The notes under the pieces are model-generated. The model was not told the origin of the DNA and ran no database searches. It saw only the letters and a list, made by a program, of their open reading frames with translations. Positions 1 to 11,962 of a stretch of 64,000 nt of DNA are shown one piece after another (position 1 is the first letter of the stretch; each line of letters starts with the position of its first letter). Source of the stretch: Rhexocercosporidium sp. MPI-PUGE-AT-0058 (taxonomy: Eukaryota > Ascomycota > Leotiomycetes > Helotiales); contig JAGTJL010000007.1 in NCBI GenBank assembly GCA_020746875.1, positions 2,356,001 through 2,420,000 on the forward strand, written 5' to 3'. The translations under genes and the position numbers were made by a program.

Positions 1-1992
1 TAGAAGCTAGCAATCGTGTATATAAGGAGCCTTAAGGTCTTTAGTTTCCGAAGCTCAAGCAATTCAAGAATCACTTCAAATCACGTGTCGTTTCCTCTCT
101 CTGATTTGCCTATTTCCACATAAATTATTTAAAATAATATATCTTTTAACCGCTAATATACTTATTAATAAGCTTACGAAGAATCTATTTCGTTAGAAAT
201 TCGAGCTTTTTAAAATATTCTTAAATTTTAATAATCATCGATCTTAAGTTAAAGAGTTTTAAATATATTTATTAAAAGTATATTAAATAAATCTTTATAT
301 AATCTTTTATTTATAAAACTTTTTTAATTAAATATTTTTAAGTATTTATGCTTTAAAAACGCCGAAAACAAACGCGAAATCCAGCCTAAGCTTAAGTAAA
401 GTTTATTTAAATTTAACTTAAGTTTAAATAAAATCTATTTAAATCCGATCCGAGATTATAAATAATCTACCAAAAGCGCAAAATAATTTACTTTAGCTTA
501 AATTAGCGAATAATTATTATTTTTAAGATCTTCGTAAACTTCTTTAAACTTTATATAAAATTATTAAATTCTATTAAAGATTTTATATTAATATTATTAT
601 TATTAAAGTTATCCTTTTTATTACGCTTTAAACCCGGTTTTTAAGAGCGTATTAAAAGATTTAATTTTGTATTCTTATTAGAATTTTTATTATTTATTAA
701 GTCATTTATTAAGGCTTTTAAAGTAGTTTTATATTTTTTAATATTTTATAAATTAAGTAATGAAATTCTCGATTAAGTATAATATAATTATTATACTTTT
801 TTATTATTAACGTTTATAACTATAATTAATCTTTTATTATACTTAAATATATCTCTTGTAATAGACTCGCACTTATAACCGGAGATATAATTATAACATC
901 GACATTTAATAGCGAGAGTATTAGCGAAATAATATCTACGATTATTACGGCTACGAATAGCAGCGCGAATATATAATAAATAAGGATTTGTAAACTTTTT
1001 TCTTAAATTTTAATTAATATAAATAAAATAAGTTATTAATAAATGGTAAGCTTATTAGTAAGCTTATTACTACATACTTTTTAGTTATAGAACCTATTTT
1101 TAAGTTTTTATAATATAATTATTAGTAATTAATTTAATAATAAAATTAAGAAATTAAATTAAAAAAGAACTTACTTAACGAGCTGCGACTTAATTATTAA
1201 TACGCGTAATTATTATTTTAAAAGCTTTAAGAAATATAATTAATAATTCAAGAGAATTTATAAAAAAAAAATAAAAAATAAAAAAGTAAAAGAAAGAAAA
1301 GAGTAAGTAAACACGCGAGTATAAAGTGCGTTAATATTAAAAGAAAATTTATAATAATACGAAGGCTAATATATATATATATTTAAGAATAATTATAATC
1401 GCGTTATTATAATATAAGACGCTTAAGTTAATAATAAACTGAATAGCCGGGAAGGCGGCGTATTACATAAGCTAATAAGAGCTTATAAATACGAATACGC
1501 TTTTTATTATATATTATAATTACTTTTATAATAATAAAATTCTTTAATTAACGCTTTGTAACTCGACAATTAAACGGAATAACACGAGATCTTAATTGCG
1601 GAACGAACTTTATTTTAGCTTTATTTTTGAAAACTGCGATCTATGTACTTTAAATACGATTATTAATATCTTATTTAATTAATTATATATAATTTAATTA
1701 TATATTTAGTTTTTTATTTATTTAATTATATATAATTTAATTACTTATTTGTATTCTTATTTATTATTAATATTAATTGCCTAGAAAAGTATTTATATCG
1801 ATATGCAAAATCTTTATATATTATATTTTAAAGCGCGTATTAATACTTTTTATTTATTATAATACCTTAGGAGTATTAACTTATTACTCGGCGCTATACT
1901 TTTACTAAGAACTAATATATATACTCGAGAAGCTTATATTACATCTCTCGATTAATTATGCGCCTTTAAATAACGAGGCTTATTTATATAAC
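1..1992. other. AT-rich RIP-degraded block without intact genes
   Basis: This stretch is very AT-rich, crowded with TTAA and TATA words and stop codons in all frames. It carries no open reading frame of note. It resembles RIP-mutated repeats of filamentous ascomycetes and probably contains remains of older transposons that I cannot identify. Confidence 0.6.
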
Positions 1993-2233
1993 TGTAACGT
2001 GGCTGAGAGTAGAGCTCACACTAGTATACCATCGGAGTCAAAAGACTACAGTATTCGGCCTTAAGGCAGAATACGCTCTACTTGGTACATATACCAATTA
2101 AGAGAATAGCCTCACGTGATAAACACATGAAAACAACGAAGCCTTATTATAAGGGTATATCGCGCCTTAGCGCAGTTTACTAGTTATATATATGCTCTTA
2201 TAAATATTCACGTATATATATACTCGGGTCACA
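1993..2233. repeat. Less-degraded LTR- or MITE-like segment with inverted ends
   Basis: A 241-bp segment of more balanced composition stands out in the AT-rich block. It begins TGTAACGTGG and ends GGGTCACA. With flanks, the ends form an inverted repeat (ATAACTGTAAC on the left, ATAACTGTGAC read on the other strand on the right). The TG...CA ends suit a solo LTR, but no direct target duplication is visible; the inverted flanks would suit a small terminal-inverted-repeat element. The class is unresolved. Confidence 0.35.
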
Positions 2234-2595
2234 GTTATTTTTTATAAAAGTTAACGCTTACTTAAGTATATTTTTGAACCCTTGCTTTCACGTTAATTAT
2301 AAAGCTCTTGAACTACTAAAAGCCTGCTCCACTTCTGTACGACCAACCTTTTGTTTTTTTCCGTGACTATAATTAATTTAATTTAGCTTTTAATTATTAT
2401 TTCAGCTCTGCCTGTCTTAATACAAAGTCTTTTTTGATTAAAAACATTAAAAGCTTATTAAAGAGTAGTCGACGTGTTAAAACGTTATTATATGACGATT
2501 TACTTAAAGTATTAAGCTGTAAACGTAATATGTTTTTAACTTTTATTAACAGGTATTGCCCCTCGTTAGTTACATTTGTAACCGTGGTAATATAG

Positions 2596-2750
2596 TGTCA
2601 GGAGTGGAATCTAGTATAAGGGGGGTCGGGGGTTCTACGGAAGGTTTGCAGGCTTGGCACAGATCATGTGTTAAGATCTCTGTTTATTTACTTCGGAGGG
2701 AAGTAGAGAGGATTTAGAAGGCTAGAGATCAGTTTGAATTACAATTGACA
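2596..2750. repeat. Possible solo LTR remnant
   Basis: A 155-bp segment starts TGTCAGGAGTGG and ends ACAATTGACA, so its termini form a short TGTCA/TGACA inverted repeat as in many LTRs. No matching second copy or target duplication is seen in the window. The call rests on termini and composition only. Confidence 0.25.
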
Positions 2751-3016
2751 TACCCTGAACGTTTCGAATAATAATTCCCTATAATTTGAACCTTACATAT
2801 AGTATTTCCCGATCCAGATGCCCGAACGGAAACTGTAAGAATGGCGGCAAATGAAGGGATAGTTGCAGGTTCTAATTACTAAATATAAAGGAAGGTTTCC
2901 GAAAATCGAGTTAGATGTGCTTAGAAAGCGAGAACATGGGAACAACGGTCTCATTTAAAGCCACATTAAAATTTTATCTCGTCAGATTCTAGTGGCAGTG
3001 CGATTTTATTGATTTC
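2751..3016. other. Unique-looking sequence flanking the copia insertion
   Basis: Composition returns to normal here, in contrast to the AT-rich sequence on either side. Its last five bases, ATTTC (3012-3016), recur at 9900-9904. The segment is therefore the left side of the original target site of the copia element. No gene is recognised. Confidence 0.5.
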
Positions 3017-3138
3017 TAATAGAAAAGCATATAGAATTCTATCTAAGAGAGCGTACAGAGTAATAGGACAAATAGGGGCAGCGTGATCATAAGTACGCAG
3101 GTACTGAGATCTACGCTGTACAGCCCATATTTCTAACA
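3017..3138 (-). repeat. 3' LTR of the copia element
   Basis: This copy differs from the 9778-9899 copy at only three positions, all transitions of C/T or A/G type. The LTR ends TATTA instead of the canonical CA on the minus strand, perhaps itself a C-to-T change. Confidence 0.92.
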
Positions 3139-5574
3139 TGCCCCCTACTCTGAAGCTCCATATTGAATTCTAATTACAGTATTTTAAGCTCTCTAGCTGA
3201 GGCTCGTATTTCTAACGTTACAGCTCGTATTCTGACGTTGAGGCTCGTATTCGGGTTTCCTGGGCCTTATTAACTCCTGTAATATAGCTTTCCCAACCCA
3301 TATAACGCTTATATCTCCCTTTTGGAGGGAGTTTAGCCACTCCGCAGCATTTCTGCTTACGTTATAATATAAGAGTACCTTAATTGACTATCTCCAAGTC
3401 TTCCGTATATTTGCATTCTTTTATAGCCTTTATATATGTCTATTATGTTTATTCCGGTATAATCTCCACTCCTAGCTCTTCGACGATAGGCCTATATAAC
3501 CTTTATATCTCTTAAACGTAGGGCTTAGTAACGCCTTTATAAGTGCGTTTACTATATTATCATTTCTTAATACGTGTTATATAGCCATTTTCCTAGCTAA
3601 AACTATATTATCGCGTATAAAAAAGTAATAAATATTAATATACTTAAATTTAAAGGTAAATTTACGCTTTTTATAAAAGAATTCCGCTATTATATTATTA
3701 AAGTAAAGTATTAGAGGTTTTGTAAAAGTAATTCCTAAGACTTTTTATAACTTCAGCATTTATACTACTTCTTTTAATCTGTCGCTAATAGCTATTATTT
3801 TTAAATCTTCGCTGCTAAAGGCTGTCGACTTCTGAACGTTGGCAAACTAGTTAGTAACTGCGTTATTAAATTTAACTAGCCACACTTAAAATGACTTCTT
3901 ATTACCTTTTATCCCCCATATAGTATTTATATAACAATTAAATAAACTATAATTAACTGTATTTCCTTTATTATAAGTGATTTCGTCGTTAATCGTAGCT
4001 TTAAAGTATTATAAGAAAGGCTTTATATATTATAAATACATTTCCGTAAGTTTTAATATATGCCGTATTAATCAATTAATAATATATACAATATTTAGCC
4101 TCGTCCAATTTAAGAAGTATATAACGAAGCTTATAATCTACTGATAAAGTAAGGTCTCTTTAACATTTAATTAAGCTACGTCATCTCCGAGGTTCTGTAG
4201 TACTATGCCTGCAATTACTAGTAAGCAAATTCCATTCGCATTCGCTATATTAAACCTTTCTAGCACTTTTAATATATAAAGAGACTAATATATTCTAAGC
4301 GTCTTTACTAACCGATTCCGTTTAATTTAAAGTCTTATAAAGGTAATTGCCGAGCCTAAGTCTTTACCTTTTCATTTTTTTAAGATTTAACCTTTAAAGT
4401 AATTAACGTATTATTTTAAGCCTATAATTAATATATCGTCGACGAATATAAATACGTACGCTTTTCCTACTTTCCCTTAAAAGATAAAGAGATTTAAATC
4501 TATATTTGACTATATTAAACTAAACGTTATTTCTATAGTTTCCTTTACTATTAGCCACTATTCCTTAAGTGCTTATTTCAAGCCGTAAAAGCTCCGCAAA
4601 AGCTTTAGATACGCGTTTCCTCTTCCTTTTAGCTCTAAATATATAGTTTCGACGAAGTATTACGTTATTTCCATATATATTTCCTCCTTCACTTTCGAAT
4701 TTAAAAACGCAGTATTAATATTAACGTAATCAGCTTCGTAATCGCATTAAGCAACTAAAGCTAATAATACTTTAAGTATTATTAGTCGTACGACGCTAGC
4801 GTAAGTATTAAAGTAGTCGCTGCCATATTATTACTCAAAACCTCTTACTATAATACGTGCTTTTCTGCGTATAAGAGAGCCATTTAAGTGTGTCTTATTA
4901 CGGAGTATTAGCTTTAAAGTAATTAATTTCTTTTTAATTAATAGCTCTTTATATTGTATTTTATATGTCCCCGTAATACGTAATGCGTTGTATTCTTCTT
5001 TAATTATAAGCATTTATTTAGCTTCATTTTCTTATAAAGCTTGCTTTAGTGTAACTAAGTCTTGAATTAGAGTAGTTGTGCCTTTAGCTCTAAGAGCTGT
5101 AATTAATTCTTTATATACGCGTTTTAGCTTTAGTTGTCGTCCATACTTAGACTTTATAGGTTTAATTATAATATTAATTAGTCGCTAATTAAACGACTGC
5201 GTAATACTACTTCTTTGCCTTTGTGTAATAGCATTGCGTGCTGGCCTCTCCACTAAAGGTCTTCTTATAGGGCCTGTTTCAGCGCCTGGCCTCCTTAAAA
5301 GGCTTCCTGTAGAGCTTATTTTAGCGTCTAGTCTTTCTCTTAGAGCTCTTATAAGGCTTATTTCAGCTCTTATTCCCTTAGAGCCTGTTTTAGCGTCTGG
5401 CCTTCCCTAATTGAGGTCTTTCAGCTGTATTAGCTGGCCTTCCAACCTTTGGAGGTCTTGTTACTGTCTCTGCTTTGCCTATAACTAGCTATATAATGTA
5501 TTCGTTAAATTTGACGTTAGCAGAGATTAACTCCTATTGATTTTCCATATTTAGTAGCCTATATATGTGTAAGT
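3139..5574 (-). pseudogene. Copia reverse transcriptase/RNase H remnant
   Basis: On the minus strand, conceptual translation interrupted by stops shows copia reverse transcriptase landmarks. A KARIIVRGFEQ segment near 4831 corresponds to the usual KARLVAKGF motif, and the catalytic signature FVDDILIIG lies near 4425-4455. A low-complexity linker rich in Arg and Pro (about 5220-5480) precedes it. RNase H should fill about 3300-4000 but is badly eroded. Stops fall largely at former Gln and Trp codons. The nested Fot1-type element separates this half from the gag-protease-integrase half. Confidence 0.85.
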
Positions 5575-5576
5575 TA

Positions 5577-7391
5577 ACGTCGAGCACCCCCATTCCGCCC
5601 ACCCCCCCATTCCGCCCACCTCGCTTAACTCACCGCCATATCTACCTACTAACTTAAATAATCAATTACTCCTTAATTCTTTAATTAATTCTTTTCAAAT
5701 TTAAAATACGACTTGTCCTTATTATGAAGCCTTAATATACCGAGTATAATATTATATATGCGCTTACAGAGATCGCAAATGGTAAGTCTTTGCGAAAGGC
5801 ATTGCTTAAGTGGGGTATTCTAAAGTTTATATTTTGTAGCCGTAATACAACGACTTTATCACACCGAAAAAGTATTAATCACTTATAAAAGCTACTTACG
5901 GTAATAGAGAGTCGATTAACTAATTGAATTCTGACTTAGGAGTCTCTCGGTCGTAGAGTTACGTATACACAGATTAAGGTTTTTAAAAAGAAGCTTTTAG
6001 CTCTTTAAGGAGACCATTCACCACTCGGAAGACACTAGATTTATAAGTTTTTGGCATAGAATCCTATTTTAAAGACGAAGAGGCAAATATACGTTAATTT
6101 TATACGTGTTAACGGCGCTTATTCCAAAGTTATTAAGCCTTAGTTTTAAAAATTAGAAATTCTGACTATTAAGGCCATCCTAATTAGTTAACGATAGAAT
6201 ATGAATAAGACCGGTATTATAAAAGGCTACGGTTTAAATAGATTTATTATAAGACACGCTGAAAAGCGTAAGATTTAAGGAAAACAGCTAGGCTCACGTA
6301 CTTAAACGTCAATCATTAAGTGTATCTCTGTAATAGGGGTTTTTATATAACCTTTAATAATATATAAGGGAAAATCGGTATAATAACAATGGTTTCCGTC
6401 TTAATTAAATGTATTCGACAATTGGCACTTTACTACAACTAATAATAAGTGGACGACCGACGAAACCGCTCTTAAATAACTAAAAAAGGTGTTTATCCCT
6501 CAGACGTAACCACGTGATCGTTTAATAAGACTCCTTATCTTAGACGGCCACGGGAGCCATAAGACAACGGAATTCCTTTAGAAGTGCCTTAAATACAATA
6601 TTTTCTTATTATATTTGCTTATATATACGTCACACGTCTTATAACCCTTAAATTTGACAATTTTCTTTACTTTAAAGCGTGCTTATTAAAAGGAACTATA
6701 TAAATTAAGTTCTTTAATCGATTCCACATTAATTAGCAAGCGCAATTTCCTTATTTACTACTAGAAAGCACGTTAAGAAATTATTACTCCTTTTAATATT
6801 AAATTTAAGTAGAGAACTAGTAGATTATAGCCGGTATTTATGGCTAAACCTTTAATAAGTTTATTATTATTAGAAAATAATAATAAATCGACAAAACCGG
6901 CTCTTTAAGCGCCTTAGAAAGTAATAATACTTTCTCCGGAGCCTTTTAGCACTTCTATTTAATTATAGACTCCTAAAGCTAGGAAAGACTTTTATATATA
7001 AATTTATACGTTAGCAAGCGGATTATATAATTAACTTCTAACGTAACGTTTACTCTTTAAGAAGATTATGAAAGGAATTAATAAAAAGGATTACGAATTA
7101 GAAAAGGTAAATATAAGAATTAAAGAGTTAAAAGAAAGGTTAAAGCAATTAAAGCCAAGGAAAAGAAGGAAAGTGTAAACTAGTCCAAATTCTAAGTTTG
7201 CGATAACACGTGCTATTTAAGAGGCTTAAATTATAGCTATAGATCGTTAAATTGTATCCGTAGAATTAAAAATAGCAGTCGATTCTGATTTTATAATTTC
7301 TTATATAGAAGTTGACGTAGCGTAGAGTTATTAAGTATTAAATAGAAAGTGCTAAATTACGCGAGGTAGGCGGAATGGGGGTGCTCGACGT
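5577..7391 (+). mobile_element. Fot1/pogo-like Tc1-mariner DNA transposon nested in the copia element
   Basis: The 1815-bp element is bounded by terminal inverted repeats starting ACGTCGAGCACCCCCATT on both ends and flanked by TA (5575-5576 and 7392-7393), the duplication typical of Tc1/mariner. Length and TA target fit fungal Fot1/Pot2 elements. The left end carries an extra internal copy of the CCCCCATTCCGCCCAC segment. The element lies between integrase and reverse transcriptase of the copia element, so it inserted later. It is RIP-degraded. Confidence 0.92.
5730..7180 (+). pseudogene. Degenerate DDE_1 transposase of the Fot1-like element
   Basis: Plus-strand translation shows the expected N-terminal helix-turn-helix-like segment (EIANGKSLRKAL near 5769), then NPILKTKR and the DDE_1 landmarks. 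The first catalytic Asp region reads MNKTGII near 6200, Asp having become Asn. The second reads LLILDGHGSH near 6530-6560 with Asp kept. The third, normally LQPLD, reads L-stop-PLN near 6640. Many in-frame TAA/TAG codons occur. The Asp-to-Asn and Gln-to-stop changes are those RIP would make. Confidence 0.85.
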
Positions 7392-7393
7392 TA

Positions 7394-9606
7394 GTTATTC
7401 TTATAAGAATATACTTCCCTGGCTGTATTCTAGGCTTTAGCTTCCTAGGAAACGTTGCCTTTGGCTTAAGTGGCCAAGCTTTTGTATTAAATACTTTATA
7501 ATACGACAGAATCGCTGGCTTTCCTTTCCATGCCTTTAGCGGAGTCAGGCCCTTTACCCTTTAGTATAGTAATGCCTTTATTAGTTTTCTGTTTTTGAGC
7601 TTTGTAGTGTGCTTTACGGCGTAGCACTATAAGCTATTTAGCTGTTTTGCGTTATATAGCATAAACTTAATAATCTTTAATAATTAATATATTTAATGCT
7701 TTAAGACTTTATTAAGCGACTATTTATATAGTAGCGACGGCTTTAGTTGTATTTTAAGTTCTTATAGCTAACGTATAAACGCGTTTTTAAACTCTCCTTT
7801 ATTATTATTAGTTCTTTAATATACGACAACTTGTCTCTTTTGAAGCTTTAGTTAAGTTTTTAATAACTTAATTTCCGGCTGTATTATAGCAGCTGTTTTG
7901 TCCTTAAGTAGCCGCACCTAGTATACTTTGGTTACGTTATTTACGACGACTAAGTAGTACTTATACCCTTTAATTAATTAACACTGGATTCCTGAAATAT
8001 CGGCGTGTAGCCGGCGCAGTAGTGTATTGGCTTTAATATCGGTCTTTTTAGTGAAATGCTCCTTTATTTTATCGACTAAGTATAATTTATAGCTCTTTTT
8101 CCCCTTATAAATCATCCGCTTTCCTAGCTTTATCCCGTATTCGAATGCTACTTTTAGTTTAACTATTTCCTAGTAATTTATATAGCTAAGACGCCTATAG
8201 ACTAGGTCCGGCATCGTTTCCTAATTTTGGTTGTTATATGAGCTCTTTATAATATGTGTTTCCGGCACTAATACTTCCGACGTATTTGCCTCCGGAGTTA
8301 AGTTTAAGACGTAAAGACTATCGGTTTTCGTTATAAAGAGCACTAAAGTATTGTCTTTATAATACTTAGCCTTTGTATTATTGAATATTATATTAATTCT
8401 GTCTTTTACAAGTGCTCTAATCGATAGTAGTCTAGTACTTCCAAAATTAGGTATATATCAGACGTTGCGTAAGATTATGCCATTAATTTATATGTCTTTA
8501 TAGCCCTCCGCAGATGAATATTGATTATTGACTATTTTCACTTATTTGTCTTTCTAGCACTTTAGGCTTGTGAAGTCCGTATATACGTTAAAGAAGTGTT
8601 TTGTGGTTCCGGAGTCGAATTTCCACTAGTTTACGGCCGTAGTATTATTGTAGGCTTGTTACACTTCTTCCGTAAGGTATAACAGCTTGGAGTAAGGTTT
8701 AAAGGTCTCTGATTGATCTGTGGCTACGTTGGCTGTCTCCTTGCCTTTGCACTCGTTCTTCTAATGGCCAAACTTCTTGTACTTCGCGAATTAGTTCCGG
8801 TTTAATTTTGCGGTCTTTTCTACCCTTCTTAATAAGTCCCTGTGATTTCTAGTTGCTTTTCCACCTCTATAGCTCCAGCGGCCTCCCCTGCCTCTAGCAC
8901 CTCTGTGGCCTCTATAGCCCCTGCCTCTGCCTCTGCCTCTGCCCCTGTATGTTACCCAATTTGCCTCTATTACAGTTGGTTCTGTAGTTGTTACAACCTT
9001 TAGCTCGTCTTTCTATTATAGTTAATACTTAATCAATTAATGGAGTATTACTTTTAAGTCTTTAGGGTTGTTTTGTAGTGCGCTACGCATTATCTTCTAA
9101 TCTCCTTCCCTTAGTAACGATATAATAAGCTTTATTTTAATATTAGCATCGGTGAATAAGTGCGCATTGCCAGAGAGCCTGAGTTTGTATTTCCGTAGAC
9201 GAGAGACGTAGTCGTTAGTACTCTTAATAGACGGGTTATATACTTCTTTATTTAACTCCTCCTTAATATTAGCTATATGTTAAGCTCTAAATAAATAGGC
9301 AGTCCTTACGGCTTAAAGTGCGTCTCATAGTACCTTCATATCCCCGGCGTTTATGAAATCTTAATACTTCTCAAATATAACTGTAGAAAGACTAAAGACG
9401 ATGATTTTCCGAGCTTCCTTTTACTCTTTTCTCTAGGCTACCTAAAGAGACGCTATTACCGGTAATATAAGAGGGTCCATTACCTATTCTGAAATTCCGG
9501 CGGCAGCGAGCTCCTTTTAAGTCTTTAGCTTTTATTTGTAGAAGTTATCGTAGACTAGCTTTAACGACTTAGCCGACGATTCCGATGATTTTGATACGAC
9601 TGGCAT
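7394..9606 (-). pseudogene. Copia gag-protease-integrase remnant
   Basis: Translation of the minus strand from the ATG at 9606 gives a gag-like sequence with stops at former Gln/Trp codons. It runs into an RG-rich stretch (about 8880-8945) and a decayed CCHC zinc knuckle (near 8755-8790, one Cys changed to Tyr). The protease active site DSGTTKHF lies near 8592-8615. An integrase core containing LHADISG and GYKYYLVVVNN follows around 7900-8050. The order fits Ty1/copia. No functional product is possible. Confidence 0.85.
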
Positions 9607-9777
9607 AACGGAGAGTTAAAAAGGTCAATAGTTGACTTAATAAAAGTGTTATAAAGGCTTAATTTGATTCGCAAATAGGGTGTATAACGTATGACGTGTG
9701 TTAAATCGATTACAGCAAGTGTTAATTAATTTTAAATAATATTAAAGTTGATTTCTAAACAATTGGAATTACTACCA

Positions 9778-9899
9778 TAATAGAAAAGTATATAGAATTC
9801 TATCTGAGAGAGCGTATAGAGTAATAGGACAAATAGGGGCAGCGTGATCATAAGTACGCAGGTACTGAGATCTACGCTGTACAGCCCATATTTCTAACA
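9778..9899 (-). repeat. 5' LTR of the copia element
   Basis: Direct-repeat partner of 3017-3138, same length, three transitions apart. It begins TGTTAG on the minus strand and is followed outside by the target duplication ATTTC. Confidence 0.92.
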
Positions 9900-9904
9900 A
9901 TTTC

Positions 9905-10291
9905 TATGAATTTTCGTTGAAGAATTCCGAAGATATCGCCTTGCCTGAGACAACAGAAGCGGACGTCAACAACACCACCACCAGAGGAATGCGCAATATA
10001 CACCAGCGAGCCGCAGCGCCACCCACAGATCATTCATGGTCGCTGAAAAACGGTACAGATGTAAAGTGCATGGTAAAATGGAAGAGCGATTAGCCTCAGA
10101 AGGTCAAAGAATAAAGGCAAATCCCATCGTTGCATTCAACACCTAGCCGGCTCTCCAAATCTCGCAGTTTTGAGCATATTCTAGCGAAGGGAAAAGCCAC
10201 ATCTCGAAGCGCCTGGGCTGCTATCTCCAATCTTGTTGTTGCCATCCGAGAGTCGCAAATGATGCGGAGCAGATCTTTGCCATGGTCTTCC
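9905..10291. other. Spacer between transposon block and first gene
   Basis: Base composition returns abruptly to normal after the right target duplication. The stretch lies 3' of the first BTB gene and probably includes its 3' UTR. Short reading frames here are antisense shadows. Confidence 0.5.
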
Positions 10292-11122
10292 TTATGTATC
10301 CTTCTTGACCGTACATTCCTCGCCCTCGCCGTGCTGATGAAAAAGGCAATGAGACATCTTTCGAGGATCCTCCGCAGCTTTTCCAATGGAATGGTGTCGT
10401 GTCAACTTCATGTAATCCAGGCAAAGAGTCGGATGTTGAACCAAGAGCTGGCTCAATTTTTCCTCCGACCAAACATTGAGATGGTGAGCACATCTTGAAA
10501 GACCTGCATTGATGAAATGAAGGACCATGAGAAAGTACTGGCGGAATTTTGAAGCAGGAGGCAGGACGGTATAAGCAGTAGCAATGTCTGTGACTCTAGG
10601 GAGGACATCCGAAGTAACAGACATGGTGATGTACATGGAGACGATCATGTCTGCTAGATGCGGGAGACAGAATTTGTCGAAAAGCATGTAAGCATTGATG
10701 ATGCTGTAATTGAGAAGCTTAGTTTCACTGTTCGTCTTAACTGATAGCTTGCGCAGTGTGCCGGTATAGACCCACTCTTGAAGCACGTCAAACGTCTCCC
10801 ATCTGTCGCTAGGGAGGTTTGCTTTGTTTTCGGTTGCTTCTTTGAATCCTCCGTTGAACATTGTATCGAAGAAGGGAACCTTCTGACACAGAATGGCCTT
10901 GTGTATGCGGAAGTGCTTGGCATTGGGCGCTTCTCCCACGTGGATATCAACCATCGCAGTTCCAATCAAGCTAGAGCTACGTCAGTGCTGATAAAATGTC
11001 TCAAATCAAACCGGTACTCACTCTAGAAAGCACTCCGACTTTGATTGGTTTCCTGGAGGATCATCGCCCAATGTCGCAACCCTTGCGCGCTTCTTCGAAG
11101 CTAGGCTTGCGATAGAATCCAT
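10292..11122 (-). CDS. BTB/POZ domain protein (BTB1)
   Basis: The gene is read as two exons, complement(10292..10970, 11022..11122), with a 51-bp GTGAGT...TAG intron; the joined product is 259 residues. Exon 1 gives a Lys/Arg-rich start (MDSIASLASKKRARVA). The BTB domain follows (about residues 36-115) with the usual VDIHVG, HFRIHKAILC and FDTMFNGGFKEA landmarks. Such BTB-only proteins are common and multicopy in Leotiomycetes; the fold mediates dimerisation and often links to Cul3 ligases, but no partner domain is visible. The C-terminus has a DPRKMSHCLFHQHG motif that recurs in the decayed tail of the second BTB gene at 16.1-16.9 kb. The start rests on the intron joining the frames. It lies about 390 bp from the transposon block. 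Confidence 0.82.
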
Positions 11123-11962
11123 TTCTGAGGATATTCTCACACACAGTATTTTTCAGATGCACTGATGATATCAAAGTCGAGGCCCACCGCTCAAGGTTGA
11201 GCGAAGATCGCGACTGTTGTCGTCGTCGAAGGGCAGGTAGATCTGTGTCTGTTAGGTTTGGGACAACAACAATTGGCCTAGAAGCATGCTTGATGTTGGA
11301 CTCCAGCTACCAAAAGAAACTTCGATATCGGCGATCGATGAGATCGAGATTCTTGGTTGAGGTTGATGAGGATGGCAGTAGGTAAACTAGAGGTGAGACG
11401 GTGTTGGGCGGCGCCGAATTGTTAGCGCCTGCTCAGCTTCAAGATATCTTTGAATTTGCTTTTTCATGTTTGCGTGGGAACTTTTTCAAAAGGTAAATTG
11501 CAGGTGCGCCTTTCCTTGAAATTGACTTCAAGCTCGGGGTGATTGGTGCATGTGGGATTGCCGAGATACAACCCAAAGGATAGCGCCAAGGCATTGCGAT
11601 AGGAACGGAGGATTCATAAGATGGGTCTAAGTAGTCCCGCGGACATATGCATTGAAGAGTTCTCATCCCCCTTTCATGAAGCTGAGAGTTCTCGTGAGCA
11701 AAACTGCCGTTGTGTGGAGAGATATGAGGGAGAGTGAGGAGCAGGCTCTTTTGTCATGATGAGGATCAAATCAACCTCTTCAACGTGGTGCTCAGAGAAA
11801 AGCATACGAATACTTCATGTAGAGGATTAGAGAACAGGGAATTGGGCACAAGATAAAGTTGAGAAAGAATATTACTGTCTATGTCCTAGTTTCATATATA
11901 CAAGTCTCTATACCGTGCTTCTCACCTTCCAAGTCCAAGCCACCCTCCAAGCCCAACACCCA
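11123..11962. other. Intergenic spacer, no gene seen
   Basis: Spacer between the BTB1 5' end and the GH7 3' end. Only short, non-conserved reading frames occur. The left part should hold the BTB1 promoter and the right part the GH7 3' UTR. Confidence 0.5.

Larger units (their letters stand above)
3017..9899 (-). mobile_element. Ty1/copia LTR retrotransposon, RIP-inactivated, carrying a nested DNA transposon
   Basis: Two 122-bp direct repeats bound this element (3017-3138 and 9778-9899), and ATTTC flanks it on both sides (3012-3016, 9900-9904) as a 5-bp target duplication. Read on the minus strand the LTR starts TGTTAG. A polypurine tract (GAGTAGGGGGCA) abuts the left LTR, marking it as the 3' LTR. 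Domain order from the right is gag, protease, integrase, reverse transcriptase, the copia order. Without the 1.8-kb nested transposon the element is about 5.07 kb, normal for copia. All coding parts are riddled with TAA/TAG where glutamine or tryptophan codons are expected, and with G-to-A missense changes, as RIP produces. It is non-autonomous and dead. Confidence 0.93.
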
